NCBI RefSeq assembly: GCF_002797395.1
Contig: NZ_KZ454943.1
Location: forward strand, 735,325 to 799,324
Source: Bacillus solitudinis
GTDB taxonomy: Bacteria; Bacillota; Bacilli; Bacillales; Bacillaceae_D
Direction: 5' to 3'
Length of the DNA stretch: 64,000 bases
Below, piece by piece: positions 49,849 to 58,638 of this stretch (positions are counted from its first letter, which is position 1; each line of letters opens with the position of its first letter). The notes under the pieces are model-generated. The model was not told where the DNA came from and did no database searches. It saw only the letters and a program-made list of their open reading frames with translations. A program made the position numbers and the translations under genes.

Positions 49849-52401
49849 GTGCAAGTAATTATGTCTCATGTGAACATTGACTTTGATGGGTTTGCTTCGA
49901 TGTATGCAGCAAAAAAGCTCTATCCAAACGCAACGGTAGTATTAACTGACCTTCAGCATCCAACCGTTAAACAATACCTCGCTATTTATCGAGACCAGTT
50001 TCAGTTTTCCTCTTTTCATAGCATTGAATGGGATAAGGTGTGTGAACTTATTCTAGTTGATGTAGCAAATTTGCAAAGAGTTGGATTGCAACAAAAAATG
50101 TTATCTAAAAAAATCAAAATCATTGTATACGACCACCATCCAATTACTAACAATTCAGTACATGCAGCACATTCATATATTGAAGAGGTAGGCGCAACGG
50201 TCACGTTACTACTGAAAGAAATTATGACCAACAAGATTTCGATTACTTCTTTTGAGGCAACGTTATTTGGATTAGCACTTTACACAGACACAGGTTTTTT
50301 TACATATAGTACGACGACTTCTAGCGACTTATTTATCGGGAGCTATCTGCTTGAACAAGGAATGGATTTAGAACTCGTTAATCGTTTCTCTGATCAACTG
50401 CTGTTGAATAACGAACAAGAGCTCCTATCTCAGCTTTTGACGAGGACGGTAGAACACCATATTGATGATCAACTTATTGTTGTCACTAGCTTTGAACAAG
50501 CAACCTATCAAGGAGGACTTGCATCTATTGTACATAAATTATTAGATACAACACATGCCGATGCTATCTTCGTAATTGTTAAAATGGGAAAACATGTTTA
50601 TGTAGTTGCTCGGTCCCAATCCGAACGGGTGAACGTCCGTAAACTTATCCTTCGCCTAGGGGGAGACGGTCATCAAAGAGCTGCGTCTGCAACAATTAAA
50701 AATAGTCAGAGTTCGCCTGTTACTAAATTGATTACAGAAGGTTTAGATGATGTCATCATCCCAGCTATTTCCGCGCAACTTTTTATGGTAACACCAGTTA
50801 AGATGGTATCAATGAATCTTTCAATAAACGAAGTGGCAGAAAAGATGTTTCAATATGGTCACACTGGTTTTCCTGTCATTGATGAGAATAATCAGCTTGT
50901 TGGAGTGATTTCAAGAAGAGATGTTGATAAGGCCGTTCATCATGGTCTTGGACATGCACCTGTAAAAGCGTATATGTCTGAAAAGCCAATTACGCTTTCA
51001 CCAACAGCAACCCTAGAAAAAATTCAAGAAACGATGATTCAACACAATATTGGCCGCATACCAATAGTACAAGCTGACAAAATATTAGGAATTATTTCAA
51101 GAACTGATATTATTGAAGTCCTCCATAACAAACATCATCGCCAGGAGTTATTTGAATCAGCAAAAATCATTAAAGAGAAAAACTTAAGTGAGAGATTAAA
51201 AAAACAAATTAATGACAAAACGTATACCTTAATAAAAGAACTTGGCCGCGCGGCAGACTCCCAATTTGTTCAAGCTTATTTAGTAGGTGGGTTTGTTCGT
51301 GATCTTCTATTAGGACGTCCAAATGAAGATATAGATGTAGTAGTGGAAGGTAATGCTATAGCATTCGCTCATCATTTAGCAAATACTTTTGACGGGAGTG
51401 TGAAAGAGCATGATACGTTCGGCACGGCCACATGGACTACGTCCTCAGCCACAAAAATTGACATCGTCTCATGTCGTACTGAATTCTATTCAGAGCCAGG
51501 AGCACTTCCTACAGTCCAACTTTCAAATATTAAGGAAGATATTGCAAGACGTGACTTTACAATAAATGCAATGGCAATGCAATTAAATAAAGACTCTTTT
51601 GGGGAAATTCTTGACTTCTATAAAGGAAAAGAAGATATAGTTAACAAGGAGATACGCGTTCTTCACAATTTAAGCTTTGTCGAAGATCCCACTCGAATCT
51701 TACGAGCTACTCGCTTTGCTTCAAGGTTTGGTTATAGCTTATCTAATCATACCGAAAAATTGGCTATCATCTCTTTAGATAAACTTCAATATGTATCAAG
51801 AAGCCGCATTATTCATGAATTAGAATTGTTATTTTCAGAAGCAAGCCATCTTAAAACAGTTTCTCTCCTTTATTATTTACGAGTATGGGATGTTTTAATA
51901 AAGAAACAGCCAACAGAACGACAACTTCATCACTTATCTCAGCTTTCAACTAGTGGTGAAAAAACATTCGATTGGTTTATGCTCTTAACAAGTCTCGTTT
52001 ACGGAAATGCGAATTGGGAGAACCAGGTTCAACCGTATGCAGAAAAATCAGTCCACAAAAAATTCATTGAACAATTATTGATGCTTTCTAACTACTCTTT
52101 TTCTGAATTGACGTCTTATGGGATGATCCATTATGATTTGAAACCTCTTCAAGAGAACGTCCTTACTTTTTATGCGCTTCAAGCAGAGGATTCACTCCGA
52201 CATTTTCTTTTCAACTATTTGAGAAAACGTTCTACCTTAAAATCCTTCCTTACAGGTAGTGACTTGATTGATTTAGGTTTAAAACAGGGTCCCTTATTTT
52301 CTGTTTGTTTACTACAACTAGAATGTTTAATGTTAGATGATAAAATTTCTACCAAAACGGAAGCGTTAAATTGGGTAAGCAAGACTTATACAAGGAACTA
52401 A
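49849..52401 (+). CDS. DHH phosphoesterase-CBS-tRNA nucleotidyltransferase fusion
   Basis: An 850-residue multidomain enzyme. Residues 1-160: DHH phosphoesterase (HVNIDFDGFAS, DHH at 95-97). About 215-285: DHHA1-like (RLGGDGHQRAAS). About 312-430: two CBS domains. About 470-850: class II nucleotidyltransferase/poly(A) polymerase, with LVGGFVRDLLLG, catalytic Asp494 and Asp496, ARRDFTINAMA and the EDPTRILRATRFASRFGY nucleotide-recognition helix. Relatives of this layout add A (or CCA) to tRNA 3' ends in bacteria with split CC- and A-adding enzymes; the DHH part may act as an exonuclease. GTG start with GGGGAGAG 5 bases upstream. Confidence 0.9.
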   Translation: MQVIMSHVNIDFDGFASMYAAKKLYPNATVVLTDLQHPTVKQYLAIYRDQFQFSSFHSIEWDKVCELILVDVANLQRVGLQQKMLSKKIKIIVYDHHPITNNSVHAAHSYIEEVGATVTLLLKEIMTNKISITSFEATLFGLALYTDTGFFTYSTTTSSDLFIGSYLLEQGMDLELVNRFSDQLLLNNEQELLSQLLTRTVEHHIDDQLIVVTSFEQATYQGGLASIVHKLLDTTHADAIFVIVKMGKHVYVVARSQSERVNVRKLILRLGGDGHQRAASATIKNSQSSPVTKLITEGLDDVIIPAISAQLFMVTPVKMVSMNLSINEVAEKMFQYGHTGFPVIDENNQLVGVISRRDVDKAVHHGLGHAPVKAYMSEKPITLSPTATLEKIQETMIQHNIGRIPIVQADKILGIISRTDIIEVLHNKHHRQELFESAKIIKEKNLSERLKKQINDKTYTLIKELGRAADSQFVQAYLVGGFVRDLLLGRPNEDIDVVVEGNAIAFAHHLANTFDGSVKEHDTFGTATWTTSSATKIDIVSCRTEFYSEPGALPTVQLSNIKEDIARRDFTINAMAMQLNKDSFGEILDFYKGKEDIVNKEIRVLHNLSFVEDPTRILRATRFASRFGYSLSNHTEKLAIISLDKLQYVSRSRIIHELELLFSEASHLKTVSLLYYLRVWDVLIKKQPTERQLHHLSQLSTSGEKTFDWFMLLTSLVYGNANWENQVQPYAEKSVHKKFIEQLLMLSNYSFSELTSYGMIHYDLKPLQENVLTFYALQAEDSLRHFLFNYLRKRSTLKSFLTGSDLIDLGLKQGPLFSVCLLQLECLMLDDKISTKTEALNWVSKTYTRN

Positions 52402-52544
52402 CACCCATTGTCCTGTCCAATTTTACTAGTCATGAACTAACTCACTAATGACATAATAAAATAAACAACATGTTCACAGAAATTTCTCAGCAATTGTCGT
52501 TTTTTCTGTTATAATATAGGGTGTTATATAGAGGAGGATGAACA

Positions 52545-53588
52545 TTGGATACCCGATCAAGTCGTAAAAAAAGGCAAACAAATACACCTAAGAAAAAGAG
52601 ACGAAGAATTTTTATGATGTTTTTAGTCACTTTTTCAATGCTCTTTCTTGTATCAGCTGGCTACGCGATGATTCAATATGAAAGCGGCCGTTCCAACACT
52701 GAAGTTAAACTTTCAAATAATGAGACAAAACCAACGAATACTGAAACAAGTTTTAAGGCAAAAGCACCAGAAAACAATGAACCAATTAACGTGCTATTGA
52801 TTGGTGTTGACACAGATGAAGGTGAGGCTGCACGTACAGATACGATTATGATTGCCCAATATGATGCCCAGAACGGCGATGCAAAAATCGCTTCAATCAT
52901 GCGGGACTCCTATGTAGAAATTCCAGGGTATTCTAATAATAAAATTAATGCATCTTTCTTTTTTGGTGGACCCGAATTACTCCGTCAAACGATAGAAAAG
53001 AACTTTGAGATGGATATTCATTATTATGCAATGGTTAATTTTGAAGGATTTGTTGAAGTGGTCGATACGGTTGCCCCTAATGGCATTGAGATCGACATTA
53101 AAAATAGAATGTATTACCGAGACGGATCAGGAAGAACCAATATTGACTTGCAACCTGGTTTGCAAACATTAGATGGTGAAGAAGCTTTAGGTTATGTAAG
53201 ATTCCGTAACGATAGTCATAATGATTTTGGAAGGGTCGGACGTCAACAAGAAGTACTGAATATTTTAAAAGATGAATTGCTGACCCTCTCAGGTGTCACA
53301 AGAGTTCCGAAATTAATCGGGGCCGTTGAGCCTTTTATTGACACCAATTTAAATACAACAAGAATGCTCAGTATTGGACGAGACTTCCTTCTTAATCCAG
53401 TAGATGATATTCAAACACTACGAATTCCTGTAGAAAATGGCTACTCAGATAAAAGTTATAGTCATGCAGGTGCAGTCCTTGAACTAGATTTCGAAAAAAA
53501 CCGTGATGCATTACAACTATTTTTTTCAACTAAGTCCGGTGCCTTAGCTTCTGAAAACAAGGACAATGAGGATGATAAAGAATCTTAA
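52545..53588 (+). CDS. LytR-CpsA-Psr (LCP) family wall ligase
   Basis: 347 residues: a basic cytoplasmic tail (SRKKRQTNTPKKKRRR), one membrane helix (about 22-43), a polar linker and an extracellular LCP domain starting INVLLIGVDTDEGEAARTDTIM and including SIMRDSYVEIPGY, YYAMVNFEGF and GYVRFRNDSHNDFGRVGRQQEV, whose Arg and Asp residues bind the pyrophosphate-lipid substrate. LCP enzymes join teichoic acids or capsule to peptidoglycan, like TagT/U/V. TTG start after GAGGAGGATGAACA. An extended -10 (TGTTATAAT) lies at about 52507-52515. Confidence 0.92.
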   Translation: MDTRSSRKKRQTNTPKKKRRRIFMMFLVTFSMLFLVSAGYAMIQYESGRSNTEVKLSNNETKPTNTETSFKAKAPENNEPINVLLIGVDTDEGEAARTDTIMIAQYDAQNGDAKIASIMRDSYVEIPGYSNNKINASFFFGGPELLRQTIEKNFEMDIHYYAMVNFEGFVEVVDTVAPNGIEIDIKNRMYYRDGSGRTNIDLQPGLQTLDGEEALGYVRFRNDSHNDFGRVGRQQEVLNILKDELLTLSGVTRVPKLIGAVEPFIDTNLNTTRMLSIGRDFLLNPVDDIQTLRIPVENGYSDKSYSHAGAVLELDFEKNRDALQLFFSTKSGALASENKDNEDDKES

Positions 53589-53611
53589 AATTACGAAATC
53601 TAAAAAAACGT

Positions 53612-53647
53612 GGGTCTATCAAAGGTGGGGTTACCTTTGATAGACCC
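53612..53647. terminator. Bidirectional terminator LCP gene/fabF
   Basis: GGGTCTATCAAAGGT and its exact complement (15 bp) with a 6-base loop, then TTATTTTTA, between convergent genes. Confidence 0.9.
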
Positions 53648-53683
53648 TTATTTTTAACATAGATGTAAACATTCGTACATATT

Positions 53684-54925
53684 CTATTCAACGAATTCTT
53701 TAAATATAAGCGTTGCATTATGACCGCCAAAGCCCAGAGAATTACTCATTGCAGCCCGAACCTTCTGCTTCCTTGCTTCATTCGGCACATAATCTAAATC
53801 ACATTCTGGGTCTGGTGTTTCATAATTAATCGTTGGCGGAATAATTCCTTCTACAATGGATTTGATTGTGAAAATGGCTTCAACCGCTCCAGCAGCACCT
53901 AGTAAATGACCTGTCATCGACTTAGTTGAGCTAACAGCCATCTTATACGCATGATCACCAAAGACCGTTTTTGCTGCCATCGTTTCAAACTTATCATTGT
54001 ATGGGGTACTCGTACCATGAGCATTTAAATAATCAATATCTTCAGGTTTAAGACCTGCATCATTAATGGCTTGATTCATTGCACGTGCACCGCCCTCTCC
54101 TTGGGGTGCAGGAGCTGTAATATGATGAGCATCACCAGTGGCACCGTAACCTGAGATTTCAGCGTAAATCCTAGCACCACGCTTTTGAGCAGATTCAAGG
54201 CTTTCAAGTATTAATATTCCAGCCCCCTCACCCATAATAAAGCCGTCACGATTCGCATCAAACGGACGAGAAGCCTTGTCCGGATCTTCACTTAATGTCA
54301 CTGCTTTGGCTGAACAGAAACCAGCAACAGCCATATTCGTTATGGGCGCCTCTGCGCCGCCTGTAATCATTGCATCAGCATCACCTCGTTGGATGACTTT
54401 AAACGCATCGCCAATTGAATTTGTTCCTGACGCACAAGCAGTCACTGAACAGGAATTAATGCCTTTTGCTCCTGTCATAATGGATACTTGTCCTGATGCC
54501 ATATCCGGAATCAGCATCGGCACAAAGAAAGGACTTACTCGGCGATGACCTTTTTCAAGGAAGTTGTGAAAGTTTTGCTCATATGTCTCCATACCGCCAA
54601 TTCCCGATCCGATCCATACACCGACGCGAGGTCCATTTTCCTCTGTTATTTCTAAATTTGCATCCTTTAACGCCATCTGTGCAGAAGCAACCGCAAATTG
54701 TGTAAAACGATCCATTCTACGCGCTTCTTTTTTATCCATAAACATGCCTGGATCAAAATCAAGAACCTCTGCTGATACTTTCATAGGAAAGTTTTCTGCT
54801 GGAACCCTTTGTAATAGACCCACACCTGACTTTCCTGCAATTGCATGGTTCCAGGTTGTTGCTACATCAAGTCCCAGTGGTGTTACTGCACCAAGTCCTG
54901 TTACCACTACTCGTCTTTTATTCAT
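53684..54925 (-). CDS. fabF: 3-oxoacyl-[acyl-carrier-protein] synthase II, FabF
   Basis: The condensing enzyme that elongates acyl-ACP with malonyl-ACP. Nucleophile Cys164 in TACASGTNS, with the two His motifs (HGTSTPYND and [10 protein letters not shown]) intact. The ATG at 54925 follows AAGGAGAG by 7 bases and gives 413 residues, the standard length; the frame is open seven codons upstream. It begins 34 bases after fabH, the same pair as in B. subtilis, and shares its FapR-controlled promoter. Confidence 0.97.
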   Translation of the reverse strand: MNKRRVVVTGLGAVTPLGLDVATTWNHAIAGKSGVGLLQRVPAENFPMKVSAEVLDFDPGMFMDKKEARRMDRFTQFAVASAQMALKDANLEITEENGPRVGVWIGSGIGGMETYEQNFHNFLEKGHRRVSPFFVPMLIPDMASGQVSIMTGAKGINSCSVTACASGTNSIGDAFKVIQRGDADAMITGGAEAPITNMAVAGFCSAKAVTLSEDPDKASRPFDANRDGFIMGEGAGILILESLESAQKRGARIYAEISGYGATGDAHHITAPAPQGEGGARAMNQAINDAGLKPEDIDYLNAHGTSTPYNDKFETMAAKTVFGDHAYKMAVSSTKSMTGHLLGAAGAVEAIFTIKSIVEGIIPPTINYETPDPECDLDYVPNEARKQKVRAAMSNSLGFGGHNATLIFKEFVE

Positions 54926-54959
54926 CAACGCTCTCTCCTTCTCCAATTATATTTGAGAC

Positions 54960-55898
54960 TTAACGTCCCCAGACTAGGGCGACAGAACCCCAAACTAAAC
55001 CTGCCCCAAACCCAACAAGAACTAATACATCTCCATCTTTAATCTTTCCTTCATTTAATTCTTCAACCATTGCCATTGGAATGGAAGCAGAAGACGTATT
55101 ACCGTATTTATGTACGGTCTTAGACATCTTTTCAATCGGTAAGTCAAGACGTTCTCGTGCCGATTCCATAATTCGAATATTTGCTTGATGCGGAACCAAA
55201 AAATCAATATCTTCCTTAGTTAAGCCAGCCTTTTCAATTACACGTATAGAGGAATCACCCATTTGCCTTACAGCAAATTTGAAAACTTCACGACCATTCA
55301 TTTCAATATGTGGTCCTTTTAAGTTAATATGCGATCCACCAGTACCGTCAGCACCCAACTCAAAAGCAAGAATACCACGATGTTCAGATACAGGTCCAAG
55401 TATCGCTGCTCCAGCCCCATCTCCAAAAAGAACAGCCGTATTCCGGTCGGCCATATCGATAACTTTTGAAAGTTTTTCTACGCCAACGACGAGAATATGT
55501 TTATATACTCCATTCTCAATAAACTGTTGGGCTGTCACCATCCCGTAAATAAAGCCAGCACATGCGGCACTTATATCCATCGCAGCAGCGTTTTTAGCTC
55601 CTAGTTTTTCTTGAATTTGCGTTGAAACTGTTGGAAACGCCATATCTGGCGTGACCGTTGCCACTAAGATTAAATCGATATCTTCCGGGGAAATTTCAGC
55701 ATGCTCTATTGCCTTCTTCGCTGATTCATAAGCCATATCTGAGCTTTCAATCCCGTCCGAAGCAAAACGTCTTTCTTCTATTCCAGTTCTCGTACGAATC
55801 CACTCGTCTGACGTGTCAATCTTTTTTTCGAAGTCAGCGTTCGTTATAACTTTATCTCCTATATAGCTTCCCATTCCATATATTCCCGCTTTAGTCAT
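54960..55898 (-). CDS. fabH: 3-oxoacyl-[acyl-carrier-protein] synthase III, FabH
   Basis: Starts fatty acid synthesis by condensing an acyl-CoA primer with malonyl-ACP; in bacilli branched primers are preferred, yielding iso and anteiso fatty acids. Catalytic triad Cys113 (AACAGF), His237 (VPHQAN) and Asn267 (GNTSSAS). 312 residues. AAAGGGG precedes the ATG by about 9 bases. First gene of the fabH-fabF operon. By position it corresponds to fabHA rather than the stand-alone fabHB of B. subtilis. Confidence 0.97.
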   Translation of the reverse strand: MTKAGIYGMGSYIGDKVITNADFEKKIDTSDEWIRTRTGIEERRFASDGIESSDMAYESAKKAIEHAEISPEDIDLILVATVTPDMAFPTVSTQIQEKLGAKNAAAMDISAACAGFIYGMVTAQQFIENGVYKHILVVGVEKLSKVIDMADRNTAVLFGDGAGAAILGPVSEHRGILAFELGADGTGGSHINLKGPHIEMNGREVFKFAVRQMGDSSIRVIEKAGLTKEDIDFLVPHQANIRIMESARERLDLPIEKMSKTVHKYGNTSSASIPMAMVEELNEGKIKDGDVLVLVGFGAGLVWGSVALVWGR

Positions 55899-55946
55899 AT
55901 ATTCATTCCCCTTTCACTCTTTTACCGAGTCGCTTACGGGCTATTA

Positions 55947-55963
55947 TTAGTACCTGATACTAA
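55947..55963. promoter_or_regulatory. FapR operator of fabH-fabF
   Basis: TTAGTACCTGATACTAA, a close match to the FapR box, sits between a -10 candidate (TATTAT on the minus strand at 55968-55973) and the fabH ribosome site, the same geometry as at fabI. Confidence 0.9.
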
Positions 55964-56083
55964 TCTTATAATAGTTTAGCTTTTCTGTCTAGATACCAAG
56001 AATAAACAGGCAAACACCCTTACACAACAAGAGTTCTTTAACCATAGACTATCTTAAATGGAAAGAAGGGAAAGGTGATTAAT

Positions 56084-56374
56084 ATGGAAGAAAATCAGAA
56101 AGCAGTCGAAAGAGATGTTTTCTCTGAACTAATGTTTGGTCCTCCTCGAACACAAGCAAATCCTCCCGTAGAAAACACAGAGATAAACGAACAGATCCAA
56201 GAAAAAATTGAGGAAGAGACTCCAACATCTAATCAACAAATTTCAACGGAACACCTAGCACAAATAATTTCAATTGTTCAAACTGTTGGACCAGTAATCC
56301 AGAAACTTGGTCCATTGGTTGGGGTCATACAAACCTTTTTTACCAAGCAAAAAGAAGAAGCCAAAGATAAATAA
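56084..56374 (+). CDS. Hypothetical small acidic protein, 96 residues
   Basis: MEENQKAVERDVFSELMFG begins a protein with an acidic, Pro/Asn/Gln-rich first half and a hydrophobic amphipathic C-terminal part (AQIISIVQTVGPVIQKLGPLVGVIQTFF) ending in a Lys/Glu tail. AAAGGTG 6 bases upstream favours this ATG over a GTG that overlaps the ribosome site. B. subtilis has a small gene, yjzB, in this gap, but I cannot confirm homology. Possibly a membrane-associating or spore protein; unproven. Confidence 0.65.
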   Translation: MEENQKAVERDVFSELMFGPPRTQANPPVENTEINEQIQEKIEEETPTSNQQISTEHLAQIISIVQTVGPVIQKLGPLVGVIQTFFTKQKEEAKDK

Positions 56375-56386
56375 ATTGGCTTCTTC
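56354..56386. terminator. Terminator overlapping the end of the 96-residue gene
   Basis: GAAGAAGCCAA pairs exactly with TTGGCTTCTTC; the stop codon lies in the loop. Confidence 0.7.
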
Positions 56387-56404
56387 CATACTTGGTTCTC
56401 AGAT

Positions 56405-56725
56405 TCATTGAAGTTTTTTTAATTCTTCCATTATATTGATAAAAAGGTCATCAATTTGATTTTTAAGCTCTTTTTCTTCATCATTTTTCGGTGACATCCC
56501 CTTCACATTTTCATATGTTTCAAGAAAACCATCGATGTCCCCTGTACGGAATTGTGCAAAGCTATAATAAACAAATAAACGAATTTGTTCAGCTTGACTC
56601 TGTCTCATTAATATAATAAAAGGCCTAAGTTTTTCAATTGCTTCTGCATCCTTTTTTTCTTTTACTAACTTGTAACCTTCCTTCATTTCCTTTGCCAATT
56701 CTTTTAACTTCTCTTGTCTGCTCAT
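56405..56725 (-). CDS. Hypothetical helical protein, 106 residues
   Basis: A soluble, highly charged all-helical protein (MSRQEKLKELAKEMKEGYKLV, then two further helices with FVYYSFAQFRTGDIDGFLETYE). Spacing of small and aromatic residues looks like one or two TPR-type repeats, so a protein-binding role is conceivable. It lies between the fabH-fabF promoter region and comZ. No family recognised. Confidence 0.7.
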   Translation of the reverse strand: MSRQEKLKELAKEMKEGYKLVKEKKDAEAIEKLRPFIILMRQSQAEQIRLFVYYSFAQFRTGDIDGFLETYENVKGMSPKNDEEKELKNQIDDLFINIMEELKKLQ

Positions 56726-56753
56726 AACAAGACTCCTTTTCTTTAAAATAAAA

Positions 56754-56787
56754 AGGCTCGACCCGGAATAAATGATCCGGCGAGCCT
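56754..56787 (-). terminator. Terminator of med-comZ
   Basis: AGGCTCG...CCGGA pairs with TCCGGCGAGCCT (one bulge), followed on the minus strand by TTTTTATTTT, 11 bases after the comZ stop. Confidence 0.82.
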
Positions 56788-56797
56788 GTTCGATTGT

Positions 56798-56986
56798 TTA
56801 GTTCGTTTCTGCATCTTTCTTTCCAAGTTCATATGCTTCAGACATGACATTAAGTAATAATTCAAGCATGGGTTGTAAATCTTCCATATTAAGTTCAATG
56901 CCTTTGTCGTCTAAAAACTTCTTTCCATGTGGAAGATGTTTCATTGCAATTTGCATAAATTTCATATTCATCTCAGGATTACTCAA
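56798..56986 (-). CDS. comZ: ComG operon repressor ComZ
   Basis: A 62-residue protein of the ComZ family, which reduces comG expression in B. subtilis. Recognised by NMKFMQIAMKHLP, GIELNMEDLQPMLELL and AEAYELGKKDA-like core and by its place after med. The frame is open eight codons further to a GTG, but AGAGGTGG lies 6 bases before a TTG at 56986, and that start gives the usual length. Confidence 0.9.
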   Translation of the reverse strand: MSNPEMNMKFMQIAMKHLPHGKKFLDDKGIELNMEDLQPMLELLLNVMSEAYELGKKDAETN

Positions 56987-57065
56987 TTTTTGCCACCTCT
57001 TATTTTTCACAATATCTATCGTTTAAGATACTATGATTACTCACGGAAAGCAAGTAGTTCGGTTA

Positions 57066-58022
57066 TTAATTTGTTGGTAATTCTCCAGTTTGAATGTAAT
57101 TCTCTACAACTTCTAGCATTTCCGACCTTATTTCTTCAGGGACATCGGGACTGAAAGACCCTAGTGAGATTACACCCTGTTGAAAGTCATAGCTTTTGTT
57201 TCCTGCTTCGAGATCCCCTTTATGAAACTGCTCAGCGATTAGCTCGTATAGTTCATCAACATGCTGAATTGTACTTGTAAGAACGGTTTTTTCCCCTAGG
57301 TCAGATTGGTCTCCAATGTAACCAATTGCGTAAAGCCCTTCAGTTTTCACTTGCTCAATGACCTTAATGTGATAGCCATCTCCCGTTGGATAAAAAACAT
57401 CGACTTGATGATGATTCTTCATATCACGAAGAAACTCTAATGCCCTTTCTCCATTAGACCAATCATTGACATAATCAACGTGAACTTCTGTATCGGATTT
57501 GTAAACTGCTCCATCTGCAAAGCCTCTCACTTCTGGTTGCCAAGAATAAGCTGCGATGACTCCAACATGTCCGGTTTTACTCATCTTTGATGCAAGCATT
57601 CCAGCAAAATAACCCATTGCGTAACTCTCAAAATGCAGACTTGTGACATTACTACCTGTAACATCACCATTAAAACTAACAAAATGAATATCCGGATACT
57701 TCTCTCCTAGTTCGGAAAAAAAGTCAGCAAAAATCCGCCCATGACCGAATACAAGATTTACATCATCTTGTGAAAAGTCAGAAACAGCTCTTTCAACTTT
57801 TTCAAATGTATTTACATCTTCTTTAAAAAAAACATCAACTTGTAAATTACTATGAATGCCTAATAATCCTTGATAACCTTTACTATTCCATCCTTGGTCA
57901 TCAATTGTCTCTTCTAATAAAAGGCCAACTCCTTGTAATGATGGCGTATCTGGAACGGGTTTACACCCAGCCACCATTATTATAATTGGTAGAAAAAGAA
58001 ACAGAAATTGTTGAATACGCAT
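57066..58022 (-). CDS. med: Med, BMP-family lipoprotein, positive regulator of comK
   Basis: 318 residues with a lipoprotein signal (IIIMVAGC, Cys20) and a basic-membrane-protein/periplasmic-binding fold (GVGLLLEETIDDQGWNSKGYQG, VFGHGRIFADFF, GVIAAYSWQPEVRGFADGA). BMP relatives bind nucleosides; Med of B. subtilis raises ComK levels and is transcribed with comZ, as here (79-base gap). How a surface lipoprotein affects ComK is not evident from sequence. With mecA, spx, coiA and comZ it makes this window rich in competence functions. Confidence 0.93.
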   Translation of the reverse strand: MRIQQFLFLFLPIIIMVAGCKPVPDTPSLQGVGLLLEETIDDQGWNSKGYQGLLGIHSNLQVDVFFKEDVNTFEKVERAVSDFSQDDVNLVFGHGRIFADFFSELGEKYPDIHFVSFNGDVTGSNVTSLHFESYAMGYFAGMLASKMSKTGHVGVIAAYSWQPEVRGFADGAVYKSDTEVHVDYVNDWSNGERALEFLRDMKNHHQVDVFYPTGDGYHIKVIEQVKTEGLYAIGYIGDQSDLGEKTVLTSTIQHVDELYELIAEQFHKGDLEAGNKSYDFQQGVISLGSFSPDVPEEIRSEMLEVVENYIQTGELPTN

Positions 58023-58276
58023 GTAACACTCTCCCCATTTAAACCTATCCTGTTTTTAGTATAGTATAAAGGAATTTTCTTGCTTTTACCGAAAAAAAAG
58101 TGAACTAGTACAAAAGACTCCCATGTAACTAGGTCCTTCCTACAATAATCTACTATTCGTTATTCTTATTCTAAATCCCTTTGGGACATGATGCCATTCG
58201 ACAAATTGTAACCAGAATGTAATGTTCTTAGGTGAAACCTTGTTTAATAATGAAAAAACTACTCAATTTTAAAAAG

Positions 58277-58530
58277 TCTACTGAAAAAAAGTGAAAATCC
58301 GTGAGTCCATAAAAAAGGTAGGATTTTCAAGGCCGCTGAAAAACCCGTTGAAAGCATTTCGAGGAAGCACTAATGGCTTCACTCGTTGCGCGCCTTGCTA
58401 TCCAGAAAACCACGCATAGCGAGGCTTTTCAAAACCGGGCAACGGTTCCGCGCATTATTAAGAGGGCACTGAAATAGGAAAAGCACCCTATTTCAGTGTC
58501 CTCTGATTTTCACCTTTTTTTAGTGCTCTC
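58277..58530. repeat. Dispersed repeat family B, large MITE-like copy
   Basis: Ends are imperfect inverted repeats: left TCTACTGAAAAAAAGTGAAA and right, complemented, GAGAGCACTAAAAAAAGGTG. Inside are a hairpin TGAAAATCC/GGATTTTCA, a block matching 23307-23326, a GC-richer core (58380-58460) and a 42-bp hairpin (58462-58503) whose half matches 23277-23298. The 58023-58276 stretch before it is AT-rich with no gene. The element separates med from prfC and contains no open frame of note. Confidence 0.8.
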
Positions 58531-58638
58531 ATTTTAAACAGATACTTAGTAATAATATTTTTATGAGGAAAAGATGACCCATCTCTCTAAGATTGTTATA
58601 ATGAAGGGACATTCTATTTTAAGAAACGAGGAACAAGC

